A stretch of DNA of 50,518 bases. It comes from Neolewinella lacunae (GTDB lineage Bacteria > Bacteroidota > Bacteroidia > Chitinophagales > Saprospiraceae). The number at the start of each line of letters is the position of its first letter. Within the stretch, counting starts at the first letter, position 1. Made by a program: the position numbers and the translations under genes. The stretch lies in NCBI RefSeq assembly GCF_014349155.1, contig NZ_JACSIT010000136.1:1-50518 (forward strand), in the 5' to 3' direction. Below, piece after piece: positions 1 through 9,274 of this stretch. The notes under the pieces are model-generated. The model searched no databases and was not told where the DNA came from. It saw only the letters and a list, made by a program, of their open reading frames with translations.

Positions 1-2409
1 CAGGGCCTGACCAACGTCCAGGTCTGCCAGCAGCGGATCACGGTCTACGGCATCCACGACTACCGGATCACCTTCCCGACGGACGAAGAGGGCACCTGCG
101 CTGACGTTCCCGACTACGACGGTATCGTAGCCGAAGAGCTGGCCTGTGACCTGATCACGACGACGCACTACATCGACACACTGCGCACGATTGCCGCCGG
201 CGAAGAGTGCTTCAAGCTGCGGATCACCTACGACGTAGTGAACTGGTGTGAGTACAACACGCTGGGCCAGCCCTACCTGATCCCGCGGGACGGCGACGGC
301 ATCCGCAACCCGGAGACGCAACTGCTCTACCTGAACGTCATCCCCCAGGTGACGACGACGCTGACGGACGACTTTGCGTTCCTGAGCCGCTTCACGGACC
401 GGAACTACAACCCCGGTGCCCCGCAGTTTGACCAGACGCTGGACGACGGCAACGACATGGACGGTACGGACGACGACAACGGCAACGACAACATCGACAA
501 CGATGTGTACGCCGCCGACGACAGCCGCGGAGCGTTCCGCTACGTACAGTTCGTGAAAATCTACGACGAGGTGGCCCCGGTCATCGAGGCAGACGAGCCG
601 GAAGAATGCTTCGGTGGTACGAGCGTAACGTGCACGGCCGACCTGACGCTGACCTTCACGGCGGTAGACGAGTGCTCCGACGTTGACGTGACGCTGCAAC
701 TGGACGCGAACTACGACGTTGCGCAGGGCTTCCGTCCGGACAACGCTGCGGCGCTGGGCGTAGGCATCACGCTGACGAACAACGGAGACGGCAGCTACTC
801 GATCCGCGCTACGAACGTACCGGTAGGCGAGCACGCCATCCGGATCCGGGCGGCCGACGGCTGTGGCAACTTCGACGTGGAGATCCTGGAGTTCTGTGTA
901 ACGCCGGACAAAGCGCCGACGCCAATCTGTATCCAAACCTTGACGGCAACCCTGATGCCCGACGGACAGGGTGGTGGCATGGCTGCGATCTGGGCTTCTG
1001 ACTTCATCGCCAGCGATGTGTTTGACTGCTTCGGCAACCTGATCGACCAGTACAGCATCTACACGGAAGAAGAAGCGGGCGTAGCTGGCTTTAATCCTTC
1101 CGCCGGTCGCCTGGGCATCGACCTCGACTGCGACGACCTCGGTGACCTTCCCGTCCGTGTTTATGCTGTTGACAACAACGGAAACGGCGATTACTGCTCC
1201 GTCATCGTACAGGTACAAGCCTTCCAGGACGGCGTGTGCGGTGAGGCTGGTCCGAACCTGACGGGAACGATCGCCACGCGGACGGACCGCGCCATGGCCA
1301 ACGTAGCGGTAACGCTGACTGGCGAAGGCGGAGCGATGGACGAGACGGTGCTGACCGACGCCGCCGGTGTTTATTTCTTTGCTGACTTGAACCTTGGCGA
1401 AGATTACACCGTACAGCCGCTGTACGCCGTACCCGTGGATGTACAAGCGGTGAAAACTTCGGACATCGTTAAGATTACCAAGGTTATCCTGGGTGCTGAG
1501 GATTTTGACTCTCCCTACGACTACCTGGCGGCGGACGTTGACCAGAACCGGAACCTGAACGTACTGGACCTCGTTGCGATCCAGCGGGTGATCCTGGGCC
1601 TGGACGCTAACTACGCTACCGGCGAGAGCTGGGGCTTCGTGCCGGCGGACGTTGACGTGAGCAACCCTTACGCTGCGGCCTTCCCCGAGGTGTACAATGT
1701 CAATGACCTGACGGGCAGCATCCTGGATGCGGACTTCGTGGCCTTCGCTTACGGTGACGTAGTGGGCAACGGACGTTCTACGGCAGCCATCGAAGCTGCC
1801 GACGCACAGTTGGAAGTTGGTCAGACGCACACCATGGAAATCCGCGGCACCGAGCTGGCGGGCTTCCAGGGCACGATCAAGCTGGCCGCTGGCCTGGAGC
1901 TGGTGACGGCCAGCTACGAAGGCGAAGGCGCGATCAACCTGAACCGGGCCGGCGACGGCCTGGTGGCGGTAGCCCTGCGGGGTGCTGATGCGATGCTGAC
2001 GCTGGAGGTGATGGCTACGGTTGGTGGCCGCCTGAGCGAGTTGGTGAGCCTGACGGATGAGATTACGGTCCGCGAAGGGGTAAGCCTGAACGGAACAGGT
2101 GGTGCGTTGAACCTTGCTTTCACGACTTCCACGGCACCTGCGACCGCGCAAAACGGATTGTTGCAGAACCTTCCAAACCCGGTGACCGCTTCTACGCTGA
2201 TCCGCTTCGATCTTGCCGTTGCTGGCTCCGCTACCCTGAGCGTACAGGATGCTGCAGGCCGCCTGCTGCTAACGCGTAAGCTTGATGCGGTTGCCGGTCG
2301 CAACGAAGTTACCCTTACGGCTGCCGACCTCGGCGCCGCGGGCGTACTGACGTATACGCTGACTTCCGGCGACTTTACCGCTAGCCGGAAGATGGTGGTG
2401 GTTCGGTAA
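1..2409 (+). CDS. T9SS-sorted adhesin-like surface protein with dockerin-like segment, 5' truncated by window edge
   Basis: The reading frame is open from base 1, so the true start lies upstream; 802 residues are visible. The first 400 or so residues are Cys- and Asp-rich beta-sandwich-like repeats, resembling the HYR/PKD-like modules of Bacteroidota surface proteins. Residues about 484-540 look like a dockerin type I pair: two helices carrying VKITKVILG and VAIQRVILG, with a calcium loop DVDQNRNLNVLDL between them. Residues about 720-802 form a type A T9SS C-terminal sorting domain (NLPNPVTASTLIRFDL at its start, ending in RKMVVVR). The protein should be exported by Sec, then by T9SS, and anchored on or released from the outer membrane. 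The architecture and CTD are seen; an adhesive role is inferred. A terminator hairpin follows about 60 bases after the stop. Confidence 0.9.
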   Translation, partial: QGLTNVQVCQQRITVYGIHDYRITFPTDEEGTCADVPDYDGIVAEELACDLITTTHYIDTLRTIAAGEECFKLRITYDVVNWCEYNTLGQPYLIPRDGDGIRNPETQLLYLNVIPQVTTTLTDDFAFLSRFTDRNYNPGAPQFDQTLDDGNDMDGTDDDNGNDNIDNDVYAADDSRGAFRYVQFVKIYDEVAPVIEADEPEECFGGTSVTCTADLTLTFTAVDECSDVDVTLQLDANYDVAQGFRPDNAAALGVGITLTNNGDGSYSIRATNVPVGEHAIRIRAADGCGNFDVEILEFCVTPDKAPTPICIQTLTATLMPDGQGGGMAAIWASDFIASDVFDCFGNLIDQYSIYTEEEAGVAGFNPSAGRLGIDLDCDDLGDLPVRVYAVDNNGNGDYCSVIVQVQAFQDGVCGEAGPNLTGTIATRTDRAMANVAVTLTGEGGAMDETVLTDAAGVYFFADLNLGEDYTVQPLYAVPVDVQAVKTSDIVKITKVILGAEDFDSPYDYLAADVDQNRNLNVLDLVAIQRVILGLDANYATGESWGFVPADVDVSNPYAAAFPEVYNVNDLTGSILDADFVAFAYGDVVGNGRSTAAIEAADAQLEVGQTHTMEIRGTELAGFQGTIKLAAGLELVTASYEGEGAINLNRAGDGLVAVALRGADAMLTLEVMATVGGRLSELVSLTDEITVREGVSLNGTGGALNLAFTTSTAPATAQNGLLQNLPNPVTASTLIRFDLAVAGSATLSVQDAAGRLLLTRKLDAVAGRNEVTLTAADLGAAGVLTYTLTSGDFTASRKMVVVR

Positions 2410-2467
2410 GACGGCGTAGATTGCCTTGGCGGGCTGTGCGTAAGTCCGCCTGAAAAAGGCTAAAATA

Positions 2468-2512
2468 CAGGCCCCGCGCTCTTCGGAGTAGCGGGGCTTG
2501 TGTTGTTTTAGG
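2468..2512 (+). terminator. Rho-independent terminator after the T9SS surface protein
   Basis: AGGCCCCGC and GCGGGGCTT form a perfect 9-bp GC-rich stem, followed by a T-rich run. It lies about 60 bases after the stop codon at 2409. Confidence 0.7.
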
Positions 2513-2563
2513 GCTGCGTAACCATAAGCGCGCTACATTTATCACCCCCAAACCACCTCATCC

Positions 2564-4243
2564 ATGCGCGCCTTTCTTTTCTGCTTTTTGTCGCTCACTT
2601 TCACCGGCGTCACTGCCCAATCCGCAACCACCGCTGCTGCCCGCCTGGATAGCCTGGTGGAGGCGTACGGTAATTGGCGGCCCCAGCAGAGCGGCCAGTA
2701 TTGGGCCATCCGCAGCGAAGCGGATTACCAGGCGGATTTGGCCACCCTACGGCGGCTGCGCGACGCGCTGCCGCCCGGCACCCACCTGACCGGCCAGCAA
2801 CGCATCAACCGCGACTTACTGGAGCACGTCCTGGACGACGAAATTTTCCAGCGTGACTTCGGCAGCCACCGTTTCCCCCTCGACTCCGAGGGCGGTTTTC
2901 TGGCGGGGGTGATTTATCGTTTCTCGGGCCAGAGGGTCGGTACCGAGGCGGAGTACGAGCGCCACCTGGCCACCCTGGAGGAATTGCCCGCCTACTTCGC
3001 GGCCCAGATCGATGCCATGCGCCGGGGGCTGGCCGAGGGCAAAACCTCTCCTGGCCTGATCGTGAAAAACTGTGGTGACCAGATACGCAGGGTACTGGAA
3101 GCGCCCGTGGAAGAAAGCATTTTCGTAGTGCCGGTGAAAGCCAACGCTACCTGGGCTGCGGGCGCTGCGGCCATTACCCGGCGGGCCGTTTACCCCGCCT
3201 ACCAGCAGTTGCTCGACTTTCTGGAGCGGGAATACCTGCCCGCACTGCCGGAAGCCATTGGTATCAGGAGCATAACCGATGGCGCAGCGTACTACGAGCA
3301 GCGCGTTCGCTTTTTCACGACCGACGACGTCTCTCCCCAAATCGTTTTCGAGACCGGCCAGCGCGAAGTACGCCGCATCCGCCAGGAGATGGAAGCCGTT
3401 ATTGCCCGAACGGGATTCCAGGGTTCTTTTGCCGATTTCCTGCATTTTTTGCGGACGGATGAGCAGTTTTACGCCCAAAGCGCTGAGGAGTTGTTGCAGC
3501 GTGCCGCCTGGATTACCAAACGCATGGAGGGCTTGCTGCCGCGCTATTTTAACCACTTGCCGCGGATGCCGCTGACGGTCGAGCCCGTCCCCGCCGCCCT
3601 GGCGCCCAACTATACGGGCGGCCGCTACTCGCCGGGGTCTTACGGGCGGCGCAAGGCGGGGGCTTTCTGGGTCAATACCTACAATCTCCCCAGCCGGCCG
3701 CTTTACGTCTTGCCTGCCCTGGCGCTGCACGAGGGCGTGCCTGGCCACCACACGCAGATGATGCTGGCAGCAGAGTTGGCTGAGCAGCCGCGCTTCCGCA
3801 AGCAACTCTACCTCTCCGCCTTCGGCGAAGGCTGGGCCCTGTACTGCGAATACCTCGGCAAAGAGGCCGGCATCTACGAAACGGACTACGAAGAATTTGG
3901 CCGCCTCGTCTACGAAATGTGGCGCGTGTGCCGCCTGGTCGTGGACCCCGGCATGCACTACTTTGGGTGGAGCCGAGAGCGCGCCGTCGCCTTCATGGCT
4001 GAAAACACCGCCCTCTCCCTGCACGAAGTCAATACGGAAATTGACCGCTACATCGGCTGGCCGGGGCAGGCGGTGTCGTACAAAATGGGCGAGCTCAAAA
4101 TCCGGGAACTTCGGGCGCGGGCGGAAAGTCGCCTGGGGGAGAAATTCGATCTGGCGGCTTTCCACGACCTCGTTTTGGCCAATGGGGCCGTGACTATGGC
4201 TACCCTTGAAACGTTGGTGGAGGAATGGATGGCGGGGAGGTAG
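2564..4243 (+). CDS. DUF885 family secreted metallopeptidase-like protein
   Basis: 559 residues with a signal peptide at about 1-19 (hydrophobic stretch ending VTAQ), so probably periplasmic. The C-terminal half carries the DUF885 signature HEGVPGHH at residues 389-396 and a downstream GEGWALYCE with Glu422, resembling the zinc ligands of thermolysin-like gluzincins. Length and order match full-length DUF885 proteins, which are annotated as probable metal-dependent peptidases, in some cases carboxypeptidase-like; the substrate is not predictable. A weak -7-like element, TACATTTA, lies at 2534-2541. The gene stands alone, with a terminator in front and about 550 non-coding bases behind. Confidence 0.88.
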   Translation: MRAFLFCFLSLTFTGVTAQSATTAAARLDSLVEAYGNWRPQQSGQYWAIRSEADYQADLATLRRLRDALPPGTHLTGQQRINRDLLEHVLDDEIFQRDFGSHRFPLDSEGGFLAGVIYRFSGQRVGTEAEYERHLATLEELPAYFAAQIDAMRRGLAEGKTSPGLIVKNCGDQIRRVLEAPVEESIFVVPVKANATWAAGAAAITRRAVYPAYQQLLDFLEREYLPALPEAIGIRSITDGAAYYEQRVRFFTTDDVSPQIVFETGQREVRRIRQEMEAVIARTGFQGSFADFLHFLRTDEQFYAQSAEELLQRAAWITKRMEGLLPRYFNHLPRMPLTVEPVPAALAPNYTGGRYSPGSYGRRKAGAFWVNTYNLPSRPLYVLPALALHEGVPGHHTQMMLAAELAEQPRFRKQLYLSAFGEGWALYCEYLGKEAGIYETDYEEFGRLVYEMWRVCRLVVDPGMHYFGWSRERAVAFMAENTALSLHEVNTEIDRYIGWPGQAVSYKMGELKIRELRARAESRLGEKFDLAAFHDLVLANGAVTMATLETLVEEWMAGR

Positions 4244-4795
4244 AATTTACAATTTACAATTTAACATTGGGGCATCCGCCAGGAGGTTGGATTATCACTG
4301 GCGAGCTATTTTTTTGAAAGCGGTTGGGTTTTTCGCAAATCAAGCTCCCACGCGAATAATCCTCCGAGGCCTCTTTTGCCGTTTGAAATGAGGGGAATCG
4401 CTTCGGAGGAATAATCGGTGGAGGCAAATATTTCTCGGAGATGAAAAACGTTGAGCGGCGCAGTATTTTTTAGGGCGCGGGCGCGGGTGCTGGGGGAGGG
4501 ACAGATGCAGGGGACGGGATGAACCTTCGAACATGTTCGAATGTGCGAATTTTAGTGCGTGGTAGTCCCACCCCCAGGCGGTGGGGGAGGACTAATCTTC
4601 GAACATATTCGAATGTGCGAAACTCCGGCGCAAGGTCAAAAATTTGGCGGGTACAGGTTTTGCAACACCCTCCAGCGCTTGCTCCAACGCCGCCCCCAAA
4701 GACCAAGTAAAGGGCAATCCGGCCAACGCCGCTACTTTTTCTACCGTCTATCTTGTTATCCTGACCTTTTCCAACCCTGCCGTAAACGATTCCGC
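4244..4795. other. 552-base intergenic region with short repeats, no gene seen
   Basis: It starts with a short tandem of AATTTAC units right after the DUF885 stop; a related TAAATTGTAAAT tract in opposite orientation lies near 37420-37435. A degenerate relative of the dispersed GGGCGCGGCCGCAGGTGC motif lies at 4473-4490, and a duplicated palindrome at 4525-4621. Frames open across this region lack coding character. Confidence 0.6.
4525..4621. repeat. Duplicated 16-bp palindrome TTCGAACATGTTCGAA
   Basis: TTCGAACATGTTCGAA at 4526-4541 is a perfect palindrome; a second copy at 4598-4613 differs by one base. Both are followed by TGTGCGAA. The two copies are 72 bases apart, upstream of the gene at 4796. 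They could be paired operator sites or members of a dispersed repeat. The two-base spacer does not fit the usual LexA box. Confidence 0.55.
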
Positions 4796-5611
4796 ATGAA
4801 ATACCTCGCTTTTCTCCTGTTCTTCCTCCCCTCCACGGCCTACGCCTGTTCCTGCTTATTTACGGCGACTTTCTGCGAGTACGCCGCCCAATACGTAGAA
4901 TGGACGGAAGGGGAAACGGCCGTAGTGCGGGCCACTTACCTGGGCTTTCGCAGCCCCGACGTCGACGGCTTTGCCCCGCTGTACGACTTCCGGCTGGAAG
5001 GCATCATCGGCGGAAGCCTCCCGGGGGTGTCCCGCTTTTCCCTCTGGGGCCAGGACGGCGGAAACTGCAACGGACCCGTTGCGCCACTGGAAGAAGGCGA
5101 GCAGTACATTGTCCTATTCCCGAGCAGGGAGGGCTACACCTCCTACTTCCCTGGCCTCCAAAGCGGAGTGGATAACCCGTACCCGATTTACGATTTTCCG
5201 GGCTGTGGTCCGGCCAGCCTCAAGGTAGAAGCGGGGGGATCCGTAACCGGTCCCATTGCCCCGGACCTTCAGCGCGTGGGGTTGGCCTCCTTCGCCCGGG
5301 AGCTGGAAAACTGCCTGGGCGATAAATTCCAGGAGTGGGCAGGGGGCAACGGACCTGTCTTACCCCAACCCATCGAAGCAGACGTGTTCCCCAATCCCGC
5401 TAACGAAAGCTTCACGGTCACGTTCACCGAGACGCCGATATATGACGTTTTGCTCTACGACCTCGCCGGCCGGCTCATCTGGGAAGAACAACTGGGTGGA
5501 GCAGTACGGACGGAGCATTCCATCAACGTCCGTTCCCTACCCGCCGGGGTATACTTTTTAGTCATGGAAACCGACGGCCTCCGCATCAAGGAACGGGTAG
5601 TGGTGCTTTAA
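4796..5611 (+). CDS. Small secreted protein, NTR/TIMP-like N-terminus plus T9SS sorting domain
   Basis: 271 residues. The ATG at 4796 is chosen because a signal peptide follows at once (MKYLAFLLFFLPSTAYA); the frame is open further upstream but that part lacks protein character. Mature Cys18, Cys20 and Cys27 (CSC...FC right after cleavage) resemble the NTR/TIMP-like secreted proteins of Bacteroidota, followed by a beta-rich region to about residue 185. The C-terminus from about 190 (VFPNPANESFTVTF to the end) is a type A T9SS sorting domain. It is probably a secreted or surface-bound protein; whether it binds or inhibits a protease is unknown. It converges with secDF, with a dispersed repeat in the junction. 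Confidence 0.82.
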   Translation: MKYLAFLLFFLPSTAYACSCLFTATFCEYAAQYVEWTEGETAVVRATYLGFRSPDVDGFAPLYDFRLEGIIGGSLPGVSRFSLWGQDGGNCNGPVAPLEEGEQYIVLFPSREGYTSYFPGLQSGVDNPYPIYDFPGCGPASLKVEAGGSVTGPIAPDLQRVGLASFARELENCLGDKFQEWAGGNGPVLPQPIEADVFPNPANESFTVTFTETPIYDVLLYDLAGRLIWEEQLGGAVRTEHSINVRSLPAGVYFLVMETDGLRIKERVVVL

Positions 5612-5642
5612 CCCGCGCCATGCCCCAAACCCCTAACCCCCT

Positions 5643-5761
5643 CCTGACCCCGGTAGGGGTCCAACCTTAATAACCCCGGATGAAGGATGCCTCGCATCCG
5701 TAATCCGGGGGCCTCCACCAGCGAGACGCCTCGCATCCGTAATCCGGGGGCCTCCACCAGG
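5643..5761 (+). repeat. Dispersed repeat family B, copy 1, in a convergent gene junction
   Basis: An approximately 120-bp block contains CTGACCCCGG, then CCTTAATAACCCCGGATG, then two tandem units of about 40 bp with CGCATCCGTAATCCGGGG. A clearly homologous block lies inverted at 26352-26487. Both copies sit between convergent genes. Confidence 0.8.
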
Positions 5762-5828
5762 AAAACTTCCCTCTTCCGCCAAACCCTGCTCCTCGTCCTA
5801 ACTCCCCCCTTCGGGGGGCCGGGGGGGA

Positions 5829-5845
5829 GCACCTGCGACCGCGCC
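5829..5845 (-). repeat. Dispersed 18-bp motif, copy a
   Basis: The plus strand reads GCACCTGCGACCGCGCC, one mismatch from the consensus of the family and lacking the final base. It is preceded by a C-run/G-run hairpin also present before the copy at 40611. Confidence 0.75.
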
Positions 5846-5886
5846 AAAAAAAGATGCGTGGACCAGCCGAAGCCGATCCACGCACC
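5846..5886 (-). terminator. Rho-independent terminator of secDF
   Basis: On the minus strand, TGCGTGGATC pairs with GGTCCACGCA around a GGCTTCGGC loop region, followed by seven T residues. It begins about 34 bases after the secDF stop at 5920. Confidence 0.85.
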
Positions 5887-5919
5887 TTTAATGCTCGCTA
5901 ATTGCTTGGGAGGAAGCGC

Positions 5920-8900
5920 TTAGGCTTTGGCGGGAGTGGGGGTACCTTCCGAAATTTTCACTTCGGGTTCCTTCGTCAGGTCGTGTACGATAGGCGTGGC
6001 GACGAAGATGGAGGAATAAGTACCCACTGCGATACCAACGATCAACGCAAAGGCAAAACCTTTGATGCTGCTGCCACCGAAGAGGAAGAGCACCAACACC
6101 ACCAGGACGGTAGTGAAGGAGGTGATGACCGTACGGGAAACCGTGGTGCTGATGGCGTCGTTGATGACTTCCGTTTTGCTCCGGCTGAGGTAAGTGTTCA
6201 GGAACTCGCGAATCCGGTCGAAAACGATTACCGTATCGTTGATGGAGTAACCGATCACCGTCAGGATGGCAGCAATGAAGGCCTGGTCAACTTCCATATT
6301 GAAGCCGAGGCGGCCCCAGAAGAAGGAGAAGACCCCCATTACGATGATGGAGTCGTGGAACAGGGCCACAATAGCACCGATGGAGTAGCGGGGCTTATTG
6401 AAGCGCAGCAGGAGGTAGAGGAAGATCAGCAACAAACCGATGGCACCTGCCCAGAGGGCGGAGCGCATAATGTCGTCGGCAATGGTAGGGCTAACCTTGC
6501 TCACACTGGTAATGTGGGTGCCGGATTCTGCTTCGGTATCGGAGAACTGCTCCAGCGTAAGGCCACTGTCGCCGGTCGCTGCCTGGACGCCCGTGTGCAG
6601 GGCGGCCAGCACCACTTCCTGGGGTTCTTTGCCATCTACCAGCGCGGTTTCTTCCACGAGGTAGTCGGTTACGATGTTGAAGGTATTGTCCGTGCTGACT
6701 GACTTAACAATCGGCTCGCCACCGAAAGGAGTAGCCAGGGCCGCACGCAGGTCTTGCGGGTTCACGGCCTTATCGAACACCACGGTGTAGCTGTAGCCCC
6801 CCTTGAAGTCGACGCTGAGGTCGAAGCCCCGGGTAGCGATGGAGGCCAGGGAGAGCACTACCAGAATGGCCGAGATGGCGTAGCTGATTTTGCGCTTGCC
6901 CATCCAGTCGACGTTGATGTTGCTGAACAGGTTCTTGCTGGGGGCGGTCCAGAAAGACAGGTCTCCTTTCTTATTTACCCACCAGTCGATGAACAGGCGG
7001 CCAACCAATACGGCGGTGAACATGGACGAAATGACGCCCACCATCAGTACCACGGCAAAGCCCTTGATGGGGCCAAGACCAAACCAGGCCAGGGTGATGG
7101 CGATGAGCAGGGTCGTCACGTTGGCGTCAATGATGGCCGAATAGGAGTTGCTGAATCCATCCTGGATGGCATTTTGCACCGTTTTGCCGATGCGTAGCTC
7201 CTCGCGGATCCGTTCAAAAATGATGACGTTGGCGTCAACGGCCATACCAATTGTGAGGAGGATACCGGCAATACCGGGCAGGGTAAGTACCGTACCGAGG
7301 CTGGCCAGGACACCGAAGATGAACACGATGTTCAGCAGCAGCGCGGCAATGGAAACGATGCCACCACCGCCGTAGTAGAAAATCATGAACAGCACCACCA
7401 GCGCGAAACCAATCAACAAGGCGGTGATGGAGCGGCTGATGTTTTCAGCACCGAGGCTGGGACCAACGATGCTTTCCTGGATGATTTCCGTACGGGCGGG
7501 CAGACGACCAACGCGGAGCATATTGGCCAGGTCATCGGCCTCCTCTACGTTAAAACCACCGGTGATGGCCGTGTTGCCGCCGGGGATGGGGCCGTTTACG
7601 CGGGGGGCAGATACCACCCGGTCGTCGAGCACGATGGCTACCTGACGGTTTTGGTCGTTGGCGGCCTCCGTCGTCATCCGGGCCCAGATGCGGGCGCCTT
7701 CGGAGTTCATGCTGAGGTTGACGGCCAGCTGCCCGTCGGGCTGCGGACCAGCGCTGGCGGTAGTAACGTACTCACCCGTCAGCGGAGCAACACCGTCGCG
7801 GGGCAGATCCAGCTGGTAGAGGGCGTAGAGATCACCCAGCGTGCCTTGCTCGTCGATGGGCAGCGGACTGGCCTCCCAGCGGTAGATGACGTCGCGGGGC
7901 AGCAGACGCTCTACTTCGGGGTCTTCCAGCATGTCCTTCACCGCAGCCAGGTTGCGCTCGGTGGCGACACCGAGGACGGCGGGACCGAGGTTGCCGTTGT
8001 TGGGGCTGAAGATGCTGAAGAGGGGGCCGGCCGTCTGGTTGGTCACCTCCGTTGTATCAATCCGGTCGATTTCCGTAGTAAGATTACCCAGGTCATCGGC
8101 GCGGTAGAGCGTGTCGTAGCGGTAGGTTTTGGCCTCCACGTAGTTGCTGTCGCGGCCGGCGGCGATCTTGGCCCGGCGCTCCAGGAGTTGGTCGATTTCG
8201 ATCAGGGCGTTGATGGCGGTCTGGTCGATGCGCTTAACGTCGTAGAACTCAAGGTTGGCCGCACCCGTCAGGAAAGAGCGGGCGCGCTCGGCGTTCTCGA
8301 TGCCCGGCAGTTCCACCAGGATGAGGTCGCGCTCGGCGTCGAGGCTGACGTTGGGCTGCACCACGCCGAGGCGGTCAATGCGCTTCTTGAGCAGCTCGTA
8401 GGTAGAGGCCACGGCTTCGTCGGCCTGGTCGCGGAGAATACGGATGACTTCTGCGTCGGACGTTCCCATGGGGATCTGGTCGCGCAGGGCGTCGTTGCGG
8501 CTGAAGATGGACGCCAGGTCCTTATCTCCCCGCACTTCCCGCCATGCGTCGGCGAAAAGAGCGATGTAGTTGTCCTGGGCGTTGGATTGAGCTTGGGAGG
8601 CTTTGTTGATGGCTTCATCAAAAGTGGGGTCCTTGGTATTGCGGGCCAGGGTTCGGAGGAACTCCCGGAGGTCTACCTGGAGAACGACGGACATACCGCC
8701 TTTCAGGTCAAGCCCCAGGTTGAGTTGCTGGGCTTTGAGATCCTGGTAAGTGAACGACTTGATGAGTGGAATACTGAAGACTTCCTGGTTGGAGATGCTG
8801 TCCAGGTAATAGGCACGCATCATGCGGAATTCTTCGCCTTCGGTTTGTCCTGATTCTTCTTGGGCATAATCGGCGGCGTCGGCCTCAACGGCGTTGGTCG

Positions 8901-8979
8901 GGATGATGAAGAAGTACTGGTAAGCAGTTACCAGGAGCATAACCACAAGGAAGAATTTGATAATTCCCTTGCCTTGCAT
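5920..8979 (-). CDS. secDF: SecDF fused protein translocase subunit
   Basis: 1019 residues, the fused SecD-SecF form usual in Bacteroidota. It uses the proton-motive force to assist SecYEG-driven export across the inner membrane. An N-terminal transmembrane segment (about 7-27) is followed by the SecD signature LGLDLKGG at 88-95, a long periplasmic P1 region to about 500, and a block of five membrane segments with the conserved GIAGILLTIGMAVDANVIIF. The SecF half starts near 680, with VDFKGG around 720 and a second block of five membrane segments containing VIGYSINDTVIVFDRIRE. The length is as expected and no truncation is visible. It has a leader of about 180 bases holding a possible small structured RNA, and a strong terminator. 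It would serve the many T9SS clients in this window. Confidence 0.97.
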   Translation of the reverse strand: MQGKGIIKFFLVVMLLVTAYQYFFIIPTNAVEADAADYAQEESGQTEGEEFRMMRAYYLDSISNQEVFSIPLIKSFTYQDLKAQQLNLGLDLKGGMSVVLQVDLREFLRTLARNTKDPTFDEAINKASQAQSNAQDNYIALFADAWREVRGDKDLASIFSRNDALRDQIPMGTSDAEVIRILRDQADEAVASTYELLKKRIDRLGVVQPNVSLDAERDLILVELPGIENAERARSFLTGAANLEFYDVKRIDQTAINALIEIDQLLERRAKIAAGRDSNYVEAKTYRYDTLYRADDLGNLTTEIDRIDTTEVTNQTAGPLFSIFSPNNGNLGPAVLGVATERNLAAVKDMLEDPEVERLLPRDVIYRWEASPLPIDEQGTLGDLYALYQLDLPRDGVAPLTGEYVTTASAGPQPDGQLAVNLSMNSEGARIWARMTTEAANDQNRQVAIVLDDRVVSAPRVNGPIPGGNTAITGGFNVEEADDLANMLRVGRLPARTEIIQESIVGPSLGAENISRSITALLIGFALVVLFMIFYYGGGGIVSIAALLLNIVFIFGVLASLGTVLTLPGIAGILLTIGMAVDANVIIFERIREELRIGKTVQNAIQDGFSNSYSAIIDANVTTLLIAITLAWFGLGPIKGFAVVLMVGVISSMFTAVLVGRLFIDWWVNKKGDLSFWTAPSKNLFSNINVDWMGKRKISYAISAILVVLSLASIATRGFDLSVDFKGGYSYTVVFDKAVNPQDLRAALATPFGGEPIVKSVSTDNTFNIVTDYLVEETALVDGKEPQEVVLAALHTGVQAATGDSGLTLEQFSDTEAESGTHITSVSKVSPTIADDIMRSALWAGAIGLLLIFLYLLLRFNKPRYSIGAIVALFHDSIIVMGVFSFFWGRLGFNMEVDQAFIAAILTVIGYSINDTVIVFDRIREFLNTYLSRSKTEVINDAISTTVSRTVITSFTTVLVVLVLFLFGGSSIKGFAFALIVGIAVGTYSSIFVATPIVHDLTKEPEVKISEGTPTPAKA

Positions 8980-9074
8980 AGCTGAAAAAATTTAGGTTTC
9001 GTGCGGACCCGCCGTACGAAATTTGGGGCGGGACCACCACTTTAAGAAGGGTGATGAAGCGGCCGCTTCCAAAT

Positions 9075-9157
9075 AGAAAAGCCCTCCGAAAGAAGGCTTA
9101 ATCATTCGTTGTCGGCCTGTGCTTAGGGCGGAGCCTCCCAGTTCCACCTGACTAAGC
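9075..9157 (-). ncRNA. Candidate small structured RNA or attenuator-like leader upstream of secDF
   Basis: The minus strand shows GCUUAG (9157-9152) pairing with CUAAGC (9126-9121). Stacked inside it, GGUGGA (9148-9143) pairs with UCCGCC (9132-9127), with a 3-nt UCA bulge and a 10-nt loop. About 20 unpaired bases follow, then AGCCUUC and GAGGGCU form a terminator-like hairpin ending UUUUCU (9099-9075). A -7-like box precedes it. Either a free RNA of about 83 nt or a secDF leader that can terminate early would fit. It does not match the SRP core GGAAGGAAGCAGC, and I do not recognise a named family. Confidence 0.45.
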
Positions 9158-9162
9158 GGGTG

Positions 9163-9170
9163 CAAATATA
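9163..9170 (-). promoter_or_regulatory. Bacteroidota -7 box (TATATTTG) for the secDF leader
   Basis: The minus strand reads TATATTTG, matching the TAnnTTTG -7 element. No clear -33 TTTG lies 19-21 bases upstream, so the promoter is only half supported. Confidence 0.45.
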
Positions 9171-9217
9171 CGATTTGGTCTAACAAATAGGTACCCGTGC
9201 CAGGAAGTAAGGCAAAT

Positions 9218-9235
9218 GGGCGCGGCCGCAGGTGC
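9218..9235 (+). repeat. Dispersed 18-bp motif, copy b
   Basis: Exact consensus GGGCGCGGCCGCAGGTGC, followed by a C-run as in the composites at 5829 and 40611 (seen there in inverse). Confidence 0.85.
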
Positions 9236-9274
9236 TCCCCCCCGGGATAAAGGAGCAAAGGGGGAAAGGACGCC

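Noticed and set aside
4526..4541. LexA/SOS box reading of TTCGAACATGTTCGAA
   Set aside because: The spacing between the GAAC and GTTC halves is two bases instead of four, and no SOS gene is nearby.
5902..6702. Plus-strand frames opposite secDF (for example 5902-6702 and 7651-8853)
   Set aside because: They are shadows of the well-conserved secDF gene, with no protein family features.
9075..9157. SRP (4.5S) RNA as the identity of the secDF leader RNA
   Set aside because: The conserved GGAAGGAAGCAGC-type core and tetraloop are missing; only a short GTCAGG match exists.
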